Counted from the stretch's first letter, positions 41,772-50,382 are shown. The stretch: 64,000 bases of DNA from JBAZPT01 sp041645535 (GCA_041645535.1 JBAZPT010000001.1:186001-250000); one strand, 5' to 3'. The notes: generated by a model not told the origin, from the sequence alone. Made by a program: numbers and translations.

Positions 41772-41800
41772 ATTATACTGTTAAAAATTATTTTTGCCAA
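41772..41800 (-). promoter_or_regulatory. Promoter of the minus-strand operon, leaderless
   Basis: On the minus strand TTGGCA (41800-41795), 17 bp, TATAAT (41777-41772), then 7 nt to the ATG at 41764. The mRNA is predicted to begin at or next to the AUG. Confidence 0.75.
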
Positions 41801-41864
41801 ACGGCCCTTATTAAAGTAAACTAGAGGTAGATTAAGGGACTGCTATTATTTAAAGCTGAATCAA

Positions 41865-43040
41865 ATGCGTATACTTGTTATTGCCCCTACGCCTTTTTTC
41901 TCCGATCGCGGCGCCCATATCCGGATTTTGGAAGAATCACTGGCGCTGGAGAAGCTGGGACACCAAATTACAATTGCCACTTACCATATCGGGAAAGATA
42001 TTCAAAATGATGTTGATACGAAAATTGACATCAGAAGGATAAGGCGGCTGCTTTTTTGGTATAAAAAACTGGAAGCGGGACCGGATTGGCAGAAAGTGCT
42101 ACTGGACATTATGCTCATCCGCAAAGTTTTTAATCTAGCGAGGACACAAAGACCGGACATAATCCACGCCCATTTGCACGAAGGTGTTTTAATCGGTTGG
42201 ATTGTGCAAAAAGCGCTTTTTTGGCGGAAAATTAAGTTAGTTTCCGATTTTCAGGGCAGTCTTACCGGAGAGATGGTTTCCCATGGCTATTTAAAAAACG
42301 GACTGAACAGTATATTTTTAGTGATTGAAAAAATCATTGACCGGATGGGTGATTGGGCGATTGCCAGCTCCTGGGAAGGCATAAAAAACATCAAAAAATT
42401 AAGCGGAAAAATAGGCATCGATGTGGTTTTAGATGGAATCAACCTCGAAAGTTTCAAAGTTGAAAAAACTAAAGATGAAATACGCTGCGAGCTGGAGCTT
42501 CCCAAAGATAAATTTATAGTTGTCTATACGGGAGGCCTGGTGGCTAATAAGGGCATTAATTATCTCCTGGAAGCAATTAAACCGGTTTTGGAAAGAAGGC
42601 CGGATGTTTTTTTTCTGATTGGCGGTTATCCGAAGCAGTCGGTAAAAAGTTTTATTGAGAAAAACAAGCTGGAAAATTCGGTACGACTGGTGAGTCCGCT
42701 GGATTATTTTCGCCTGCCGGAATTTCTTTTAGCCTGCGACATTGCCATTGATCCCAAAAATGCGGAGGCTATGCAGGCCAGCGGAAAAATGCTAAATTAT
42801 ATGGCAGCCGGCCTGCCGGTTGTCTGTCTGGACAAGGAAAATAACCGCAAGTACCTGGGCAATGGAGCCTATTTTTGTCCGGAGCTTTCCGCTCAAAATA
42901 TCGCCGAAGGAATTTTATTTTTCGTAAACCGCCCTTATGAAATCAAGGAAAAAGGCGAGGCTAATAAGCAAAAAGCCAATGAATTCAGCTGGGATAAGCC
43001 GGCCAAAATAATCGACGGGATATATAAAAAAATATTATGA
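41865..43040 (+). CDS. GT4-family glycosyltransferase
   Basis: A 391-residue GT-B transferase. The N-terminus MRILVIAPTPFFSDRGAHIRILEE and IIHAHLHEGVLIGWIV are of the acceptor domain. FIVVYTGGLVANKGINYLLEAI begins the donor domain, and the C-terminal motif is DIAIDPKNAEAMQASGKMLNYMAAGLPVVCL, where the E-x7-E glutamates are partly replaced. That replacement occurs in some GT4 subfamilies. The stop TGA (43038-43040) lies at the left end of junction palindrome copy 4. Confidence 0.9.
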   Translation: MRILVIAPTPFFSDRGAHIRILEESLALEKLGHQITIATYHIGKDIQNDVDTKIDIRRIRRLLFWYKKLEAGPDWQKVLLDIMLIRKVFNLARTQRPDIIHAHLHEGVLIGWIVQKALFWRKIKLVSDFQGSLTGEMVSHGYLKNGLNSIFLVIEKIIDRMGDWAIASSWEGIKNIKKLSGKIGIDVVLDGINLESFKVEKTKDEIRCELELPKDKFIVVYTGGLVANKGINYLLEAIKPVLERRPDVFFLIGGYPKQSVKSFIEKNKLENSVRLVSPLDYFRLPEFLLACDIAIDPKNAEAMQASGKMLNYMAAGLPVVCLDKENNRKYLGNGAYFCPELSAQNIAEGILFFVNRPYEIKEKGEANKQKANEFSWDKPAKIIDGIYKKIL

Positions 43041-43078
43041 ACCCCGTTAGAGTTTTATTTAAAATTATAACAGGATAA
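43037..43078 (+). CDS. Possible 13-residue leader peptide in the junction palindrome
   Basis: ATG at 43037 overlaps the upstream TGA stop as ATGA and opens MNPVRVLFKIITG, ending TAA at 43076-43078. It crosses the left arm of the hairpin. Its first six residues, MNPVRV, match MSPVRV of the 37001 ORF at five positions. Confidence 0.35.
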   Translation: MNPVRVLFKIITG

Positions 43079-43146
43079 GTATTTAATTATTTTTTCGTTT
43101 TTCAATTTATTTTAAAAAAATAATTCTGGAAAACTCTAACGGGGTG
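43037..43146 (+). repeat. Junction palindrome (CCCCG family), copy 4
   Basis: The left arm ACCCCGTTAGAGTTTT (43041-43056) pairs perfectly with 43130-43145 (16 bp). The left end TGAACCCCG supplies the stop of the upstream GT4. The right end CGGGGTGAA supplies the GTG start (43144-43146) of the next gene. The AT-rich loop is not conserved with copies 2 and 3. Confidence 0.8.
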
Positions 43147-44334
43147 AAATTGTTTTTGATAAAAATCGGAAAAGTATTCTCCCAATTGAAAAATATCGGG
43201 ATTTTTGGCACAAGTAAAAAAATATTTGCAGCCCTATATTTAATGATTTCCCCAGCCGGATCGGGCGATGTGCTTTTTATCACCAACGGCACCGGCGACA
43301 GCGCGCGCTATCGAAACTGGAATGTGGCGGAAGAGCTGAAAATTCACGGTTTCAAATGTGCGGTTACGCTACAGGACAATTTTTGGCTCTTGGGAAGCGC
43401 TAAAAAATTCAAGATATTTATTTTTCACCGCGTTGTTTATAATCCAAAAATTGCGGAATTCATCGCAAAAATAAAGAAGCAGGGCGGAGAAATTATTTTT
43501 GAAACTGACGACCTAACCTTTGATCCGCAATACATTATTAAAACCGACAACTATTCCAAGCTAAATGCACTAGAAAGAAAGCAGTACGCCGGCGGGCTGG
43601 GACTCGAAATTTTGCAGGATCCTTATGTAAAAATTTGCACCACCACCACAACATATCTTGCTAAAATATTGGAAGGCTACAGCAAAAAAGTTTTTGTTGT
43701 TTCTAATAAATTGTCCAACGAAGATATAAAAATTACCGAAAAAAATAATCATTCAAAATTGATTCAAAATTCAAAATTCAAAATTCAAAATTTTATCAGA
43801 ATCGGCTATTTCAGCGGAACCAAGAGCCATGACAGGGACTTTGCCACAGTTACAGACGCTTTATTGAATATAATGGAAAAATATCCTGCCGTGAGATTAG
43901 TTTTGGCCGGACCATTGAATACTGAAAACAGTCTGAATAAATTTAAAAGTAGAATCAAGTGTCTGCCTTATGCCGGACGCAAGAAACATTTCGAAAATAT
44001 TGCCGGAGTTGATATAAATATTGTCCCGCTAGAAATCGGCGATCCGTTCTGCGAGTCAAAATCGGAACTTAAATTTTTTGAAGCCGGAATTTTGGAAGTG
44101 CCGACGGTAGCCGCGGCTACCCAAACTTTCCAGGAGGCCATCTTAGACGGCGAAGACGGATTTATTGCCAGTAGCAGTGAAGATTGGATTGTTAAAATTG
44201 AAAAATTAATTTTAGATAAAAAATTACGGGAAGAAATGGGCGGGAAGGCGCGAGAGAAAGCTTTGCAAAAATATACGACAAAAAATAGCGGCAACGAAGA
44301 TTATTATAATTTTCTTAAAAACAGAATCAAATGA
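43144..44334 (+). CDS. GT-B glycosyltransferase (GT4-like) with GTG start in a palindrome
   Basis: A 396-residue protein. The N-terminal domain has FITNGTGDSARYRNWNVAEEL and a FETDDLTFDPQ segment; the donor domain has RIGYFSGTKSHDRDF and a C-terminal PLEIGDPFCESKSELKFFEAGILEVPTVAA region, as in GT4/GT1-like transferases that act on surface glycans. The GTG at 43144 is the junction palindrome tip. An in-frame ATTCAAA tandem repeat (43751-43795) adds a low-complexity KLIQNSKFKIQNF stretch between the domains. It overlaps the next gene by 4 nt. Confidence 0.85.
   Translation: MKLFLIKIGKVFSQLKNIGIFGTSKKIFAALYLMISPAGSGDVLFITNGTGDSARYRNWNVAEELKIHGFKCAVTLQDNFWLLGSAKKFKIFIFHRVVYNPKIAEFIAKIKKQGGEIIFETDDLTFDPQYIIKTDNYSKLNALERKQYAGGLGLEILQDPYVKICTTTTTYLAKILEGYSKKVFVVSNKLSNEDIKITEKNNHSKLIQNSKFKIQNFIRIGYFSGTKSHDRDFATVTDALLNIMEKYPAVRLVLAGPLNTENSLNKFKSRIKCLPYAGRKKHFENIAGVDINIVPLEIGDPFCESKSELKFFEAGILEVPTVAAATQTFQEAILDGEDGFIASSSEDWIVKIEKLILDKKLREEMGGKAREKALQKYTTKNSGNEDYYNFLKNRIK
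43751..43795 (+). repeat. In-frame tandem ATTCAAA repeat
   Basis: ATTCAAAATT-like units repeat about five times (ATTCAAAATTGATTCAAAAT and following). It sits between the two GT-B domains and encodes low-complexity Gln/Asn/Lys/Phe residues. The reading frame is kept. Confidence 0.7.
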
Positions 44335-45371
44335 AGGAAACGGCGGTAATAATTGCCAATTGGAACGGAAAAGAATATCTGGAAAACTGCCTGTCAGCGC
44401 TGCGCAATCAGACATATAAAGATTTCAAAACAATGCTCGTCGATAATGGATCATCGGACGAGTCGGTTTTTTTTGTGGAAAAAAATTATCCGGAAGTCGA
44501 GCTGATCAAATTGGATAAAAACACTGGCTTCGCTTATGCAAACAATTTGGGAATTCAAAAGGCTTTGGCGGATGAAAGTATCAGATATTTAATTACATTA
44601 AATAATGACACACGGGCGGATGAAAATTATTTAGAGAAATTAGTTGAATGCGCCAAAAATCATCCGGAAGCCGGATCGATCCAGTCGAAAGTGCTGAATT
44701 TTTTTGAAAAAAGTATTATTGATAGCACCGGCATTCTTATTTATCCTGATATGAGCGCCATCAACCGCGGACAAAAAGAAAAGGATGAGAGACAATTTGA
44801 AAAAGAAGAGGAAATTTTTGGCGCTTCGGCTAGCGCCGCGCTGTATGCGCGCGAAATGCTAGAAAAAGTAAAATTACCGGGAGAAAATTATTTCGACAGT
44901 GATTATTTCGCGTATTATGAGGATGTGGATTTGGCCTGGCGCTTGCGCTTGGCGGGTTTTTCTTCGTTTTATTGTCCGAAAGCCGTGGTTTATCATGTGC
45001 ATAGCGCGACGGGAAAAAACTATTCTCCTTTTAAATCCTTTCATATCCATCGCAACCAATATTACAACATCCTGAAAGATTTGCCGTTTTGTTTTATGCT
45101 TAAAGCCTTGGCTTTTATGCCGATCCGTTATTGTATGCTTTTGGCCAGTGTTTTACGCAGGAAAGGTCCGGCGGCAAAATTGACAAAAAATACAAAAGAA
45201 GAAGGAATTGTCCGGATCGTCCTGCGATCCTGGAAGCAGATCATCAAAAATCTGCCGATGCTGATGCGAAAAAGAAAATTCATCCAGAAAAATAAAGCTG
45301 TAAAAAATTCGGAAATCAAAAAATGGCTGGAATTATACCAAGCGGACTTTAAAAAAATGATATTTCAATAA
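44331..45371 (+). CDS. GT2-family glycosyltransferase
   Basis: A 346-residue GT-A transferase, resembling rhamnosyltransferase-type GT2. The N-terminus is VIIANWNGKEYLENCLSALRNQ, then MLVDNGSSDES and LNNDTRADENY (the DxD-like NND). GASASAALYAREML and DSDYFAYYEDVDLAWRLRLAGF carry the ED motif of the catalytic base. The C-terminal part has a hydrophobic, membrane-associating region. A rhamnosyl donor would fit the rml genes in this window, but the donor is not proven. It starts in the last 4 nt of the upstream gene. Confidence 0.92.
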   Translation: MKETAVIIANWNGKEYLENCLSALRNQTYKDFKTMLVDNGSSDESVFFVEKNYPEVELIKLDKNTGFAYANNLGIQKALADESIRYLITLNNDTRADENYLEKLVECAKNHPEAGSIQSKVLNFFEKSIIDSTGILIYPDMSAINRGQKEKDERQFEKEEEIFGASASAALYAREMLEKVKLPGENYFDSDYFAYYEDVDLAWRLRLAGFSSFYCPKAVVYHVHSATGKNYSPFKSFHIHRNQYYNILKDLPFCFMLKALAFMPIRYCMLLASVLRRKGPAAKLTKNTKEEGIVRIVLRSWKQIIKNLPMLMRKRKFIQKNKAVKNSEIKKWLELYQADFKKMIFQ

Positions 45372-45373
45372 AC

Positions 45374-46096
45374 ATGAATGATTATAAAAAAATTTATAAT
45401 GAAAATTTCAAAAATAAAGGCGGAGCAAGACGAGAATTTGGAAATGTCGCAGGCAGTTATGAATATGTAAAAAAGTTTAACTTAAACCAAAAAAATGTTA
45501 TTCTGGACATAGGCTGTAACACCGGGTTCCTTGTTAATAAATTATGTCAAGAGGGATATTCCGATATTTTTGGAGTTGACATTTCAGACGAAGCGATAAA
45601 TTTTGGAAAAGAAAAATATCCAAATATTGCGGAAAAACTTGTTTGTTATGAGGGCGATAAATTGCCGTTTGAAAATGATAGCTTCGATGTTGTTTTGATG
45701 TTTGATTCAATGGAGCATATTCCCGAGGCGGAAAAATTTTTAAAAAACGAAGCGCGGCGTGTTTTAAAGAAAGATGGTTTGTTAATTTTTCAAACCCCGA
45801 ACAAATACCCGAATATTTTATGGGCGTATATTGACGCTAAAAGCATATTTACCTGCTGGTGGATCGAGCATTGTTCGCTGCAGACTGTTTTTAGCCTCAG
45901 AAAACTGCTTAGAAATTCCGGATTTTCAGAAATAAAGGTGGAAAAAGGCCTGATTGATACCGAATATAATTTACAAAAAATACAAAATAAATTCGGAAAA
46001 TTCAGCGGGATAATTTTGAAAATTCTGGAAAAGTTGCCGCTGGTTTTTTATCCAAATTTGTTCGGAAGCGCCAAAAAATATTACAAAATTAGATAA
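45374..46096 (+). CDS. SAM-dependent methyltransferase (class I)
   Basis: A 240-residue Rossmann methyltransferase. Motif I is VILDIGCNTGFLVNKL near residues 35-50, the motif II acid lies in FGVDIS, and the motif III region is FDVVLMFDSMEHIPEAEKFLKNEARRVLKKDG. It most likely O-methylates a sugar or chain end of the surface polysaccharide, as methyltransferases in such clusters often do. It lies 2 nt after the GT2 gene. Confidence 0.88.
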   Translation: MNDYKKIYNENFKNKGGARREFGNVAGSYEYVKKFNLNQKNVILDIGCNTGFLVNKLCQEGYSDIFGVDISDEAINFGKEKYPNIAEKLVCYEGDKLPFENDSFDVVLMFDSMEHIPEAEKFLKNEARRVLKKDGLLIFQTPNKYPNILWAYIDAKSIFTCWWIEHCSLQTVFSLRKLLRNSGFSEIKVEKGLIDTEYNLQKIQNKFGKFSGIILKILEKLPLVFYPNLFGSAKKYYKIR

Positions 46097-46125
46097 TTGA
46101 TAGCTGTTTTAATGTTTGATATAAT
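46097..46125 (+). promoter_or_regulatory. Promoter of the small membrane protein/lipase operon
   Basis: TTGATA (46097-46102), 17 bp, TATAAT (46120-46125). The -35 begins right after the methyltransferase stop. Confidence 0.75.
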
Positions 46126-46152
46126 AAGTGCAAGTATAAAATTAATAAATAA

Positions 46153-46187
46153 CAACAATTTTTGCAAAGTTTTTTGCAAGGGTTGTT
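46153..46187 (+). repeat. 5' leader hairpin upstream of 46199
   Basis: CAACAA-TTT-TTGCAAA (46153-46168) opposes TTTGCAA-GGG-TTGTTG (46172-46188), giving two paired blocks with an internal mismatch. It lies between promoter and ATG, 11 nt before the start codon, as other leader hairpins do here. Confidence 0.55.
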
Positions 46188-46198
46188 GAAACAAAAGT

Positions 46199-46441
46199 AT
46201 GGACGGATTTTTCGCGCAATATGCAGCGATGGGCCTAGTAATCTTTCTGGTCTATCTAATTATAAGCTTGGGCATAGGACTATTTTTAGGCAATATTTTC
46301 AAGAAGAAGTGGCTTTTTTTAGTAATACTGCTTTTAAACGCAATTATTTTTTATTTCTCGGAAATAATAACTAGCTCTATATTTCTTCTAGTTTTGTTTC
46401 TCATCTCGATTGTTATTTATTTGATAAAAAAAATTTACTAA
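46199..46441 (+). CDS. Small membrane protein of unknown function
   Basis: An 80-residue protein with two or three helices (about 9-30, 36-53 and 56-76), starting MDGFFAQYAAMGLVIFL and ending LIKKIY. It has its own promoter with a leader hairpin and stops 2 nt before the lipase-like gene, so the two are probably coexpressed. No family is recognised. Confidence 0.65.
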   Translation: MDGFFAQYAAMGLVIFLVYLIISLGIGLFLGNIFKKKWLFLVILLLNAIIFYFSEIITSSIFLLVLFLISIVIYLIKKIY

Positions 46442-46443
46442 AA

Positions 46444-48822
46444 ATGAAACTAAATAGAAAATTAGGATTCATTCTTTTAGTCTTTGCGATTACTTTTGCC
46501 CCAATATCTTTTTCTAATATTTTTGTCCAGTCGCAAACTGTTGATCCGGAATTAATTAACGACTATCAGGAATGGACGCAAGACAAGCCGGTAAATGGAT
46601 TAATAACAATTAATACCGGAGCGACTCTGGTGATTAAAAACGGAGTTACGCTAACTTTTAATGGTGGCAGCATACTAGTTAAAGGAAATTTAATAGTCAG
46701 CGGAACCGTGAAAAACCCGGTTAAATTTCAAAGGGCGGAAGGCGCCGGCTATTATTCAATCAAGGTTGACAGCGGCGGAAAACTGATAATGAGAAATTCT
46801 GATATGAGCGGGGCGGGTTTGATGGCGGTTCCTATCGGGAATAATTCGCTGCTGAATACTGCCTATGCTTTTTACGAAGGCGGGATAAATATGAATGGTG
46901 GCACGCTGAATGTTCAGGGGAGCAATTTTCACGACAACGATGTCGCGATAAGCATCAGCCGCAGCAGCGCCGGAAAAGTTATCATCAACCGGTCAAAATT
47001 TTCCAGCAGCCAAACGCTGGATGTTTATTACAATAGCGCTTCGTCGAGCGCTTTGGCAGATTTTCGCTATAATTGGTGGGGCAGTTCTAGCGGTCCGTCC
47101 CAGATTTGTGAAGAAGGTTATGGCTGTTATTACGACAAACTGGATGGAAAAATTGATGTTTCCAATCATCTTACGCAAGAAGACTTTCGCGATCCTGTAA
47201 TAATCATTCCTGGTATTTTAGGTTCATTTGATTTTTTTGGTGAACAAAAGTTGGATCCATTTTTACGCACATATGATTATCTGTATGAAACTTTTAAACT
47301 GAACGGCTATGCCCCGGAAGAAAAACTCTTTGCTTTTCCCTATGAATGGCGCGACAGTAATATTGTTAACGCGCAAAAATTAAAAATCAAGATTGACGAA
47401 ATAAAAAGCGCGAATAACTGGCCAAAGGTGGATATTGTGGCTCATTCAATGGGCGGACTTTTAGCCAGAGAATATATTGAATCCGGATATTATGGCAATG
47501 ACATAGATCAATTGGTCACTCTTGGAACTCCGCAAAAAGGAGCGCCCAAGGATTATTTAACTTGGGAGGGTGGAGAAGTTGGGATAAAAATTACCGATAT
47601 ATTAGATAATCTTGCTGAGAAAGTTTTTTCCCTTGAAGCTCATGAGAAGGGCTTTAAAAACATATTCGACTATGTGCGAAATCGACCAATTCTTTCTATT
47701 CAGCAGTTGCTGCCTATCTATAGCTATTTATACGACAATGGAAACCAGAGAATTTATCCAGCCAATTACCCCGCTAACTTATTTTTGGAAACGCTTAATA
47801 ATCCGGCTGGAATTTCCAAATTACAAAATGTTGAATTTGATAATATTATTGGCAACCTGGATGGATCCGAGAGCACGATTTCACGCATTGATGTCGTTGA
47901 TAGCGACGATGATGTTTTATGGGAACATGGCTATCCGGAAGATTTTGATTCGCTTTTGGGAGATCATGGTTTGGAATATGGCGACGGCGACGGCACAGTA
48001 CCGCTAGAATCAGCCAGTCTTCCCACAGCTGACGAAAAAATTGAAATTAACGCGAAGCACGGCGCCCTGCCGGAAGACGCCGCGGGAGAAACTTTTAAGC
48101 TTCTCACGAAACATTCCCCGCAAAATATTTCTCTTTCAAAACGGATAAAAAATATCATTTCAATTTTCGTCTATTCCCCAATCGACATCCAAGTCATCGC
48201 GCCGAGCGGGAAATGGGTGGGCAGAAATATACAAAATCTTCCCGAAGCGGATATAATCCCCGGAGCATACTATACCGGTTATGATGGAATTGACAGCGAA
48301 TTTTTGACTATTCCCGATCCGGAAAATGGAGAATACAAAATTGTCACGCAAGGCACGGACGATGACACATATCGAATTGAAATTTCCCGGCTCACTGAAG
48401 ATCCAATCGACGGAACAGTTAAAGAAGTAACCGGTGAAATTTCCGGCACGGCCGTTGAGGGCGATGAGGAAGAGAAAAATATTATTGTGGAAAAAGATAA
48501 AATCATAACCGAAACCGGAAATGAACCTGCGATTACGGTTGATACTATTTTACAAGATATAACTCATTATCAAGAAGTTAACCTGATAACTGAAAAAACC
48601 GCCGACGCCTTACGATTGCGTCTGAAACATATTTCCCATACACTGGATTTGATTGCCAAAATGAGCGAAAAAGAAAAGCCCAAAGTTGAAAAAGTTTTAA
48701 CCAGGCTTTTAAAAAAACAAATTGACGATATGATTGATTTAATCCAGGGAAAATTCGCGGGCACAATACAGATGTCGGCGGGGGAGTTGCTGGTGGAAAG
48801 CTTGAAGAATCTAAAAAAATAA
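46444..48822 (+). CDS. Secreted beta-helix plus LCAT/PGAP1-like lipase
   Basis: A 792-residue exported protein. Signal peptide about 1-30; N-terminal right-handed beta-helix-like region about 45-215 (GATLVIKNGVTLTFNGGSILVKG, in part; ADFRYNWWGSSSGPS is a common ending). An alpha/beta hydrolase follows: DPVIIIPGILGS near 250, nucleophile AHSMGG (Ser335), YGDGDGTVP with candidate Asp516 and KHGALP with candidate His539. A beta-rich C-terminal part (about 580-690) ends in a helical segment. The LCAT-like motifs suggest an acyl-ester hydrolase or acyltransferase on surface lipids or glycolipids. The fusion is uncommon. Confidence 0.82.
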   Translation: MKLNRKLGFILLVFAITFAPISFSNIFVQSQTVDPELINDYQEWTQDKPVNGLITINTGATLVIKNGVTLTFNGGSILVKGNLIVSGTVKNPVKFQRAEGAGYYSIKVDSGGKLIMRNSDMSGAGLMAVPIGNNSLLNTAYAFYEGGINMNGGTLNVQGSNFHDNDVAISISRSSAGKVIINRSKFSSSQTLDVYYNSASSSALADFRYNWWGSSSGPSQICEEGYGCYYDKLDGKIDVSNHLTQEDFRDPVIIIPGILGSFDFFGEQKLDPFLRTYDYLYETFKLNGYAPEEKLFAFPYEWRDSNIVNAQKLKIKIDEIKSANNWPKVDIVAHSMGGLLAREYIESGYYGNDIDQLVTLGTPQKGAPKDYLTWEGGEVGIKITDILDNLAEKVFSLEAHEKGFKNIFDYVRNRPILSIQQLLPIYSYLYDNGNQRIYPANYPANLFLETLNNPAGISKLQNVEFDNIIGNLDGSESTISRIDVVDSDDDVLWEHGYPEDFDSLLGDHGLEYGDGDGTVPLESASLPTADEKIEINAKHGALPEDAAGETFKLLTKHSPQNISLSKRIKNIISIFVYSPIDIQVIAPSGKWVGRNIQNLPEADIIPGAYYTGYDGIDSEFLTIPDPENGEYKIVTQGTDDDTYRIEISRLTEDPIDGTVKEVTGEISGTAVEGDEEEKNIIVEKDKIITETGNEPAITVDTILQDITHYQEVNLITEKTADALRLRLKHISHTLDLIAKMSEKEKPKVEKVLTRLLKKQIDDMIDLIQGKFAGTIQMSAGELLVESLKNLKK

Positions 48823-48834
48823 AAACTATTACAA

Positions 48835-49614
48835 ATGGCGCGACACCACGAAAATTATAAGGGATTGATCTGGATGCTGGCTAAGACGGATTTCAAGCTT
48901 CGCTATCAGGGCAGTGTTTTGGGTTATGTCTGGGCGCTTTTGAAGCCTCTGCTTTTGTTCGCGATTATTAATTTTGTTTTTTCTTCGCTTTTCAACCCGC
49001 GCGGAGCAGGAAACCAATTTTACTCATTGCAACTCTTAGTCAGTATAATTCTTTTTAACTTTTTCGCGGAAGGAACTTTGGCCGGCATGGGATCGCTTTT
49101 AAGCAAGGCGCAGCTGGTAACGAAAATTTATGTCCCGCGCTGGACATTGATTTTGGCCTCAACGATTAATTGCGCCCTGATTTTTTTAATGAATCTGATT
49201 ATAATCGCGGCTTTTTTCGCTTACAAGCAATTTTTGCCCGGCCTTGAATCCGTTTTGATTTTTGTGATGTATGCGATTTTGACTTACGCGATTATCGTGG
49301 CGTTTTCATTTTTCACGGCGCCCTGGTATATCCATTTCCGCGATCTGGTTTTAATTTGGGAAGTAATCATCACCGCGCTTTTTTACGCGACGCCGGTTTT
49401 TTATCCCTTGCAGATGCTGCCGCTGTCCGTTCAAAAAGTTTTACTCCTGAATCCAATGGCTTTTATTATTCATTTTAACAAAGAGGGATTGATCAATAAC
49501 CATTTCGCGAGTTTTTCTCAAAATTTCGGGTTTATCGCCATAATCGCCGTGATATTCTTTTTAAGTCTTCTTTCCTACCGCAAATTCTCGCCCAGCGTCG
49601 CCGAGAAAATATAA
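48835..49614 (+). CDS. wzm: ABC-2 type polysaccharide exporter permease (Wzm/TagG-like)
   Basis: A 259-residue membrane subunit with six helices that forms the channel for a lipid-linked polysaccharide. The N-terminus LIWMLAKTDFKLRYQGSVLGYVWALLKPLLLFAI is the family signature. TPVFYPLQMLPLSVQKVLLLNPMAFIIHFNKEGL near the C-terminus is also typical. It is followed 4 nt later by the matching ATPase. The pair gives the ABC-dependent export route next to the Wzx/Wzy route elsewhere in the window. Confidence 0.93.
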   Translation: MARHHENYKGLIWMLAKTDFKLRYQGSVLGYVWALLKPLLLFAIINFVFSSLFNPRGAGNQFYSLQLLVSIILFNFFAEGTLAGMGSLLSKAQLVTKIYVPRWTLILASTINCALIFLMNLIIIAAFFAYKQFLPGLESVLIFVMYAILTYAIIVAFSFFTAPWYIHFRDLVLIWEVIITALFYATPVFYPLQMLPLSVQKVLLLNPMAFIIHFNKEGLINNHFASFSQNFGFIAIIAVIFFLSLLSYRKFSPSVAEKI

Positions 49615-49618
49615 AATT

Positions 49619-50353
49619 ATGAATGATGTTGCCATAAAAGTTGAAAATCTAAGCAAAACTTTCCGCATTCCCCATGAAAAGATTTCATCGCTGCGCGGGG
49701 CTTTTGTCGGCGCTTTCAGAAAAAAAACCTATGAAGAATTCAAGGCGCTGGATGATGTGTCTTTTGAAGTGAAAAAAGGGGAGTTTTTTGGTATAATAGG
49801 GAGGAATGGCAGCGGAAAATCTACTTTGCTCAAAATTTTAGCGGGAATTTACCAAACTGATCATGGTAGTGTAAAAATTGACGGCCTTATTTCTCCATTT
49901 TTGGAGCTTGGAATAGGTTTTAATCCGGAACTTTCCGGCCGGGACAATATTTATCTCAACGCGACTGTTTTAGGGCTAACAAAAAAGCAAATCGACGCCA
50001 AATTCGCGGATATTGTGAAATTCTCGGAACTCGAGCGCTTTATCGACCAAAAACTCAAAAACTATTCTTCGGGCATGCAGGTGCGCCTGGCTTTTTCGGT
50101 GGCCATCCACGCTAACCGCGAAATACTTTTAATGGATGAAGTGCTGGCGGTGGGAGACATAAACTTCCAAAGGAAATGCTATGATTATTTCACTCAAATG
50201 AAAGGCCAGAAAACCATTTTATTTGTTTCACATGATATGGATAATATGCAAAAATTCTGCGATCGTGCCTTGCTTTTGCAGAATGGAAAAATCATGAAAA
50301 TCGGAAAAACTGACGAAGTAATTGCTGAATATATCCGCGAAAATTTAGAGTAA
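49619..50353 (+). CDS. wzt: ABC polysaccharide exporter ATPase (Wzt/TagH-like, short)
   Basis: A 244-residue ATPase. Walker A is GRNGSGKST (near residue 61), the signature is YSSGMQVRL, Walker B is ILLMDEVLAVGD, and the H-loop is FVSHDM. LELGIGFNPELSGRDNIYLNATVLGL is diagnostic for the Wzt/TagH group. It ends just after the ATPase domain and so lacks the C-terminal carbohydrate-binding domain some Wzt proteins use to recognise chain ends. Its last 17 codons (50294-50344) have a diverged copy at 51225-51296. Confidence 0.94.
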   Translation: MNDVAIKVENLSKTFRIPHEKISSLRGAFVGAFRKKTYEEFKALDDVSFEVKKGEFFGIIGRNGSGKSTLLKILAGIYQTDHGSVKIDGLISPFLELGIGFNPELSGRDNIYLNATVLGLTKKQIDAKFADIVKFSELERFIDQKLKNYSSGMQVRLAFSVAIHANREILLMDEVLAVGDINFQRKCYDYFTQMKGQKTILFVSHDMDNMQKFCDRALLLQNGKIMKIGKTDEVIAEYIRENLE

Positions 50354-50382
50354 AGAGAGAAAATAACTAATAAATAGCAAGT

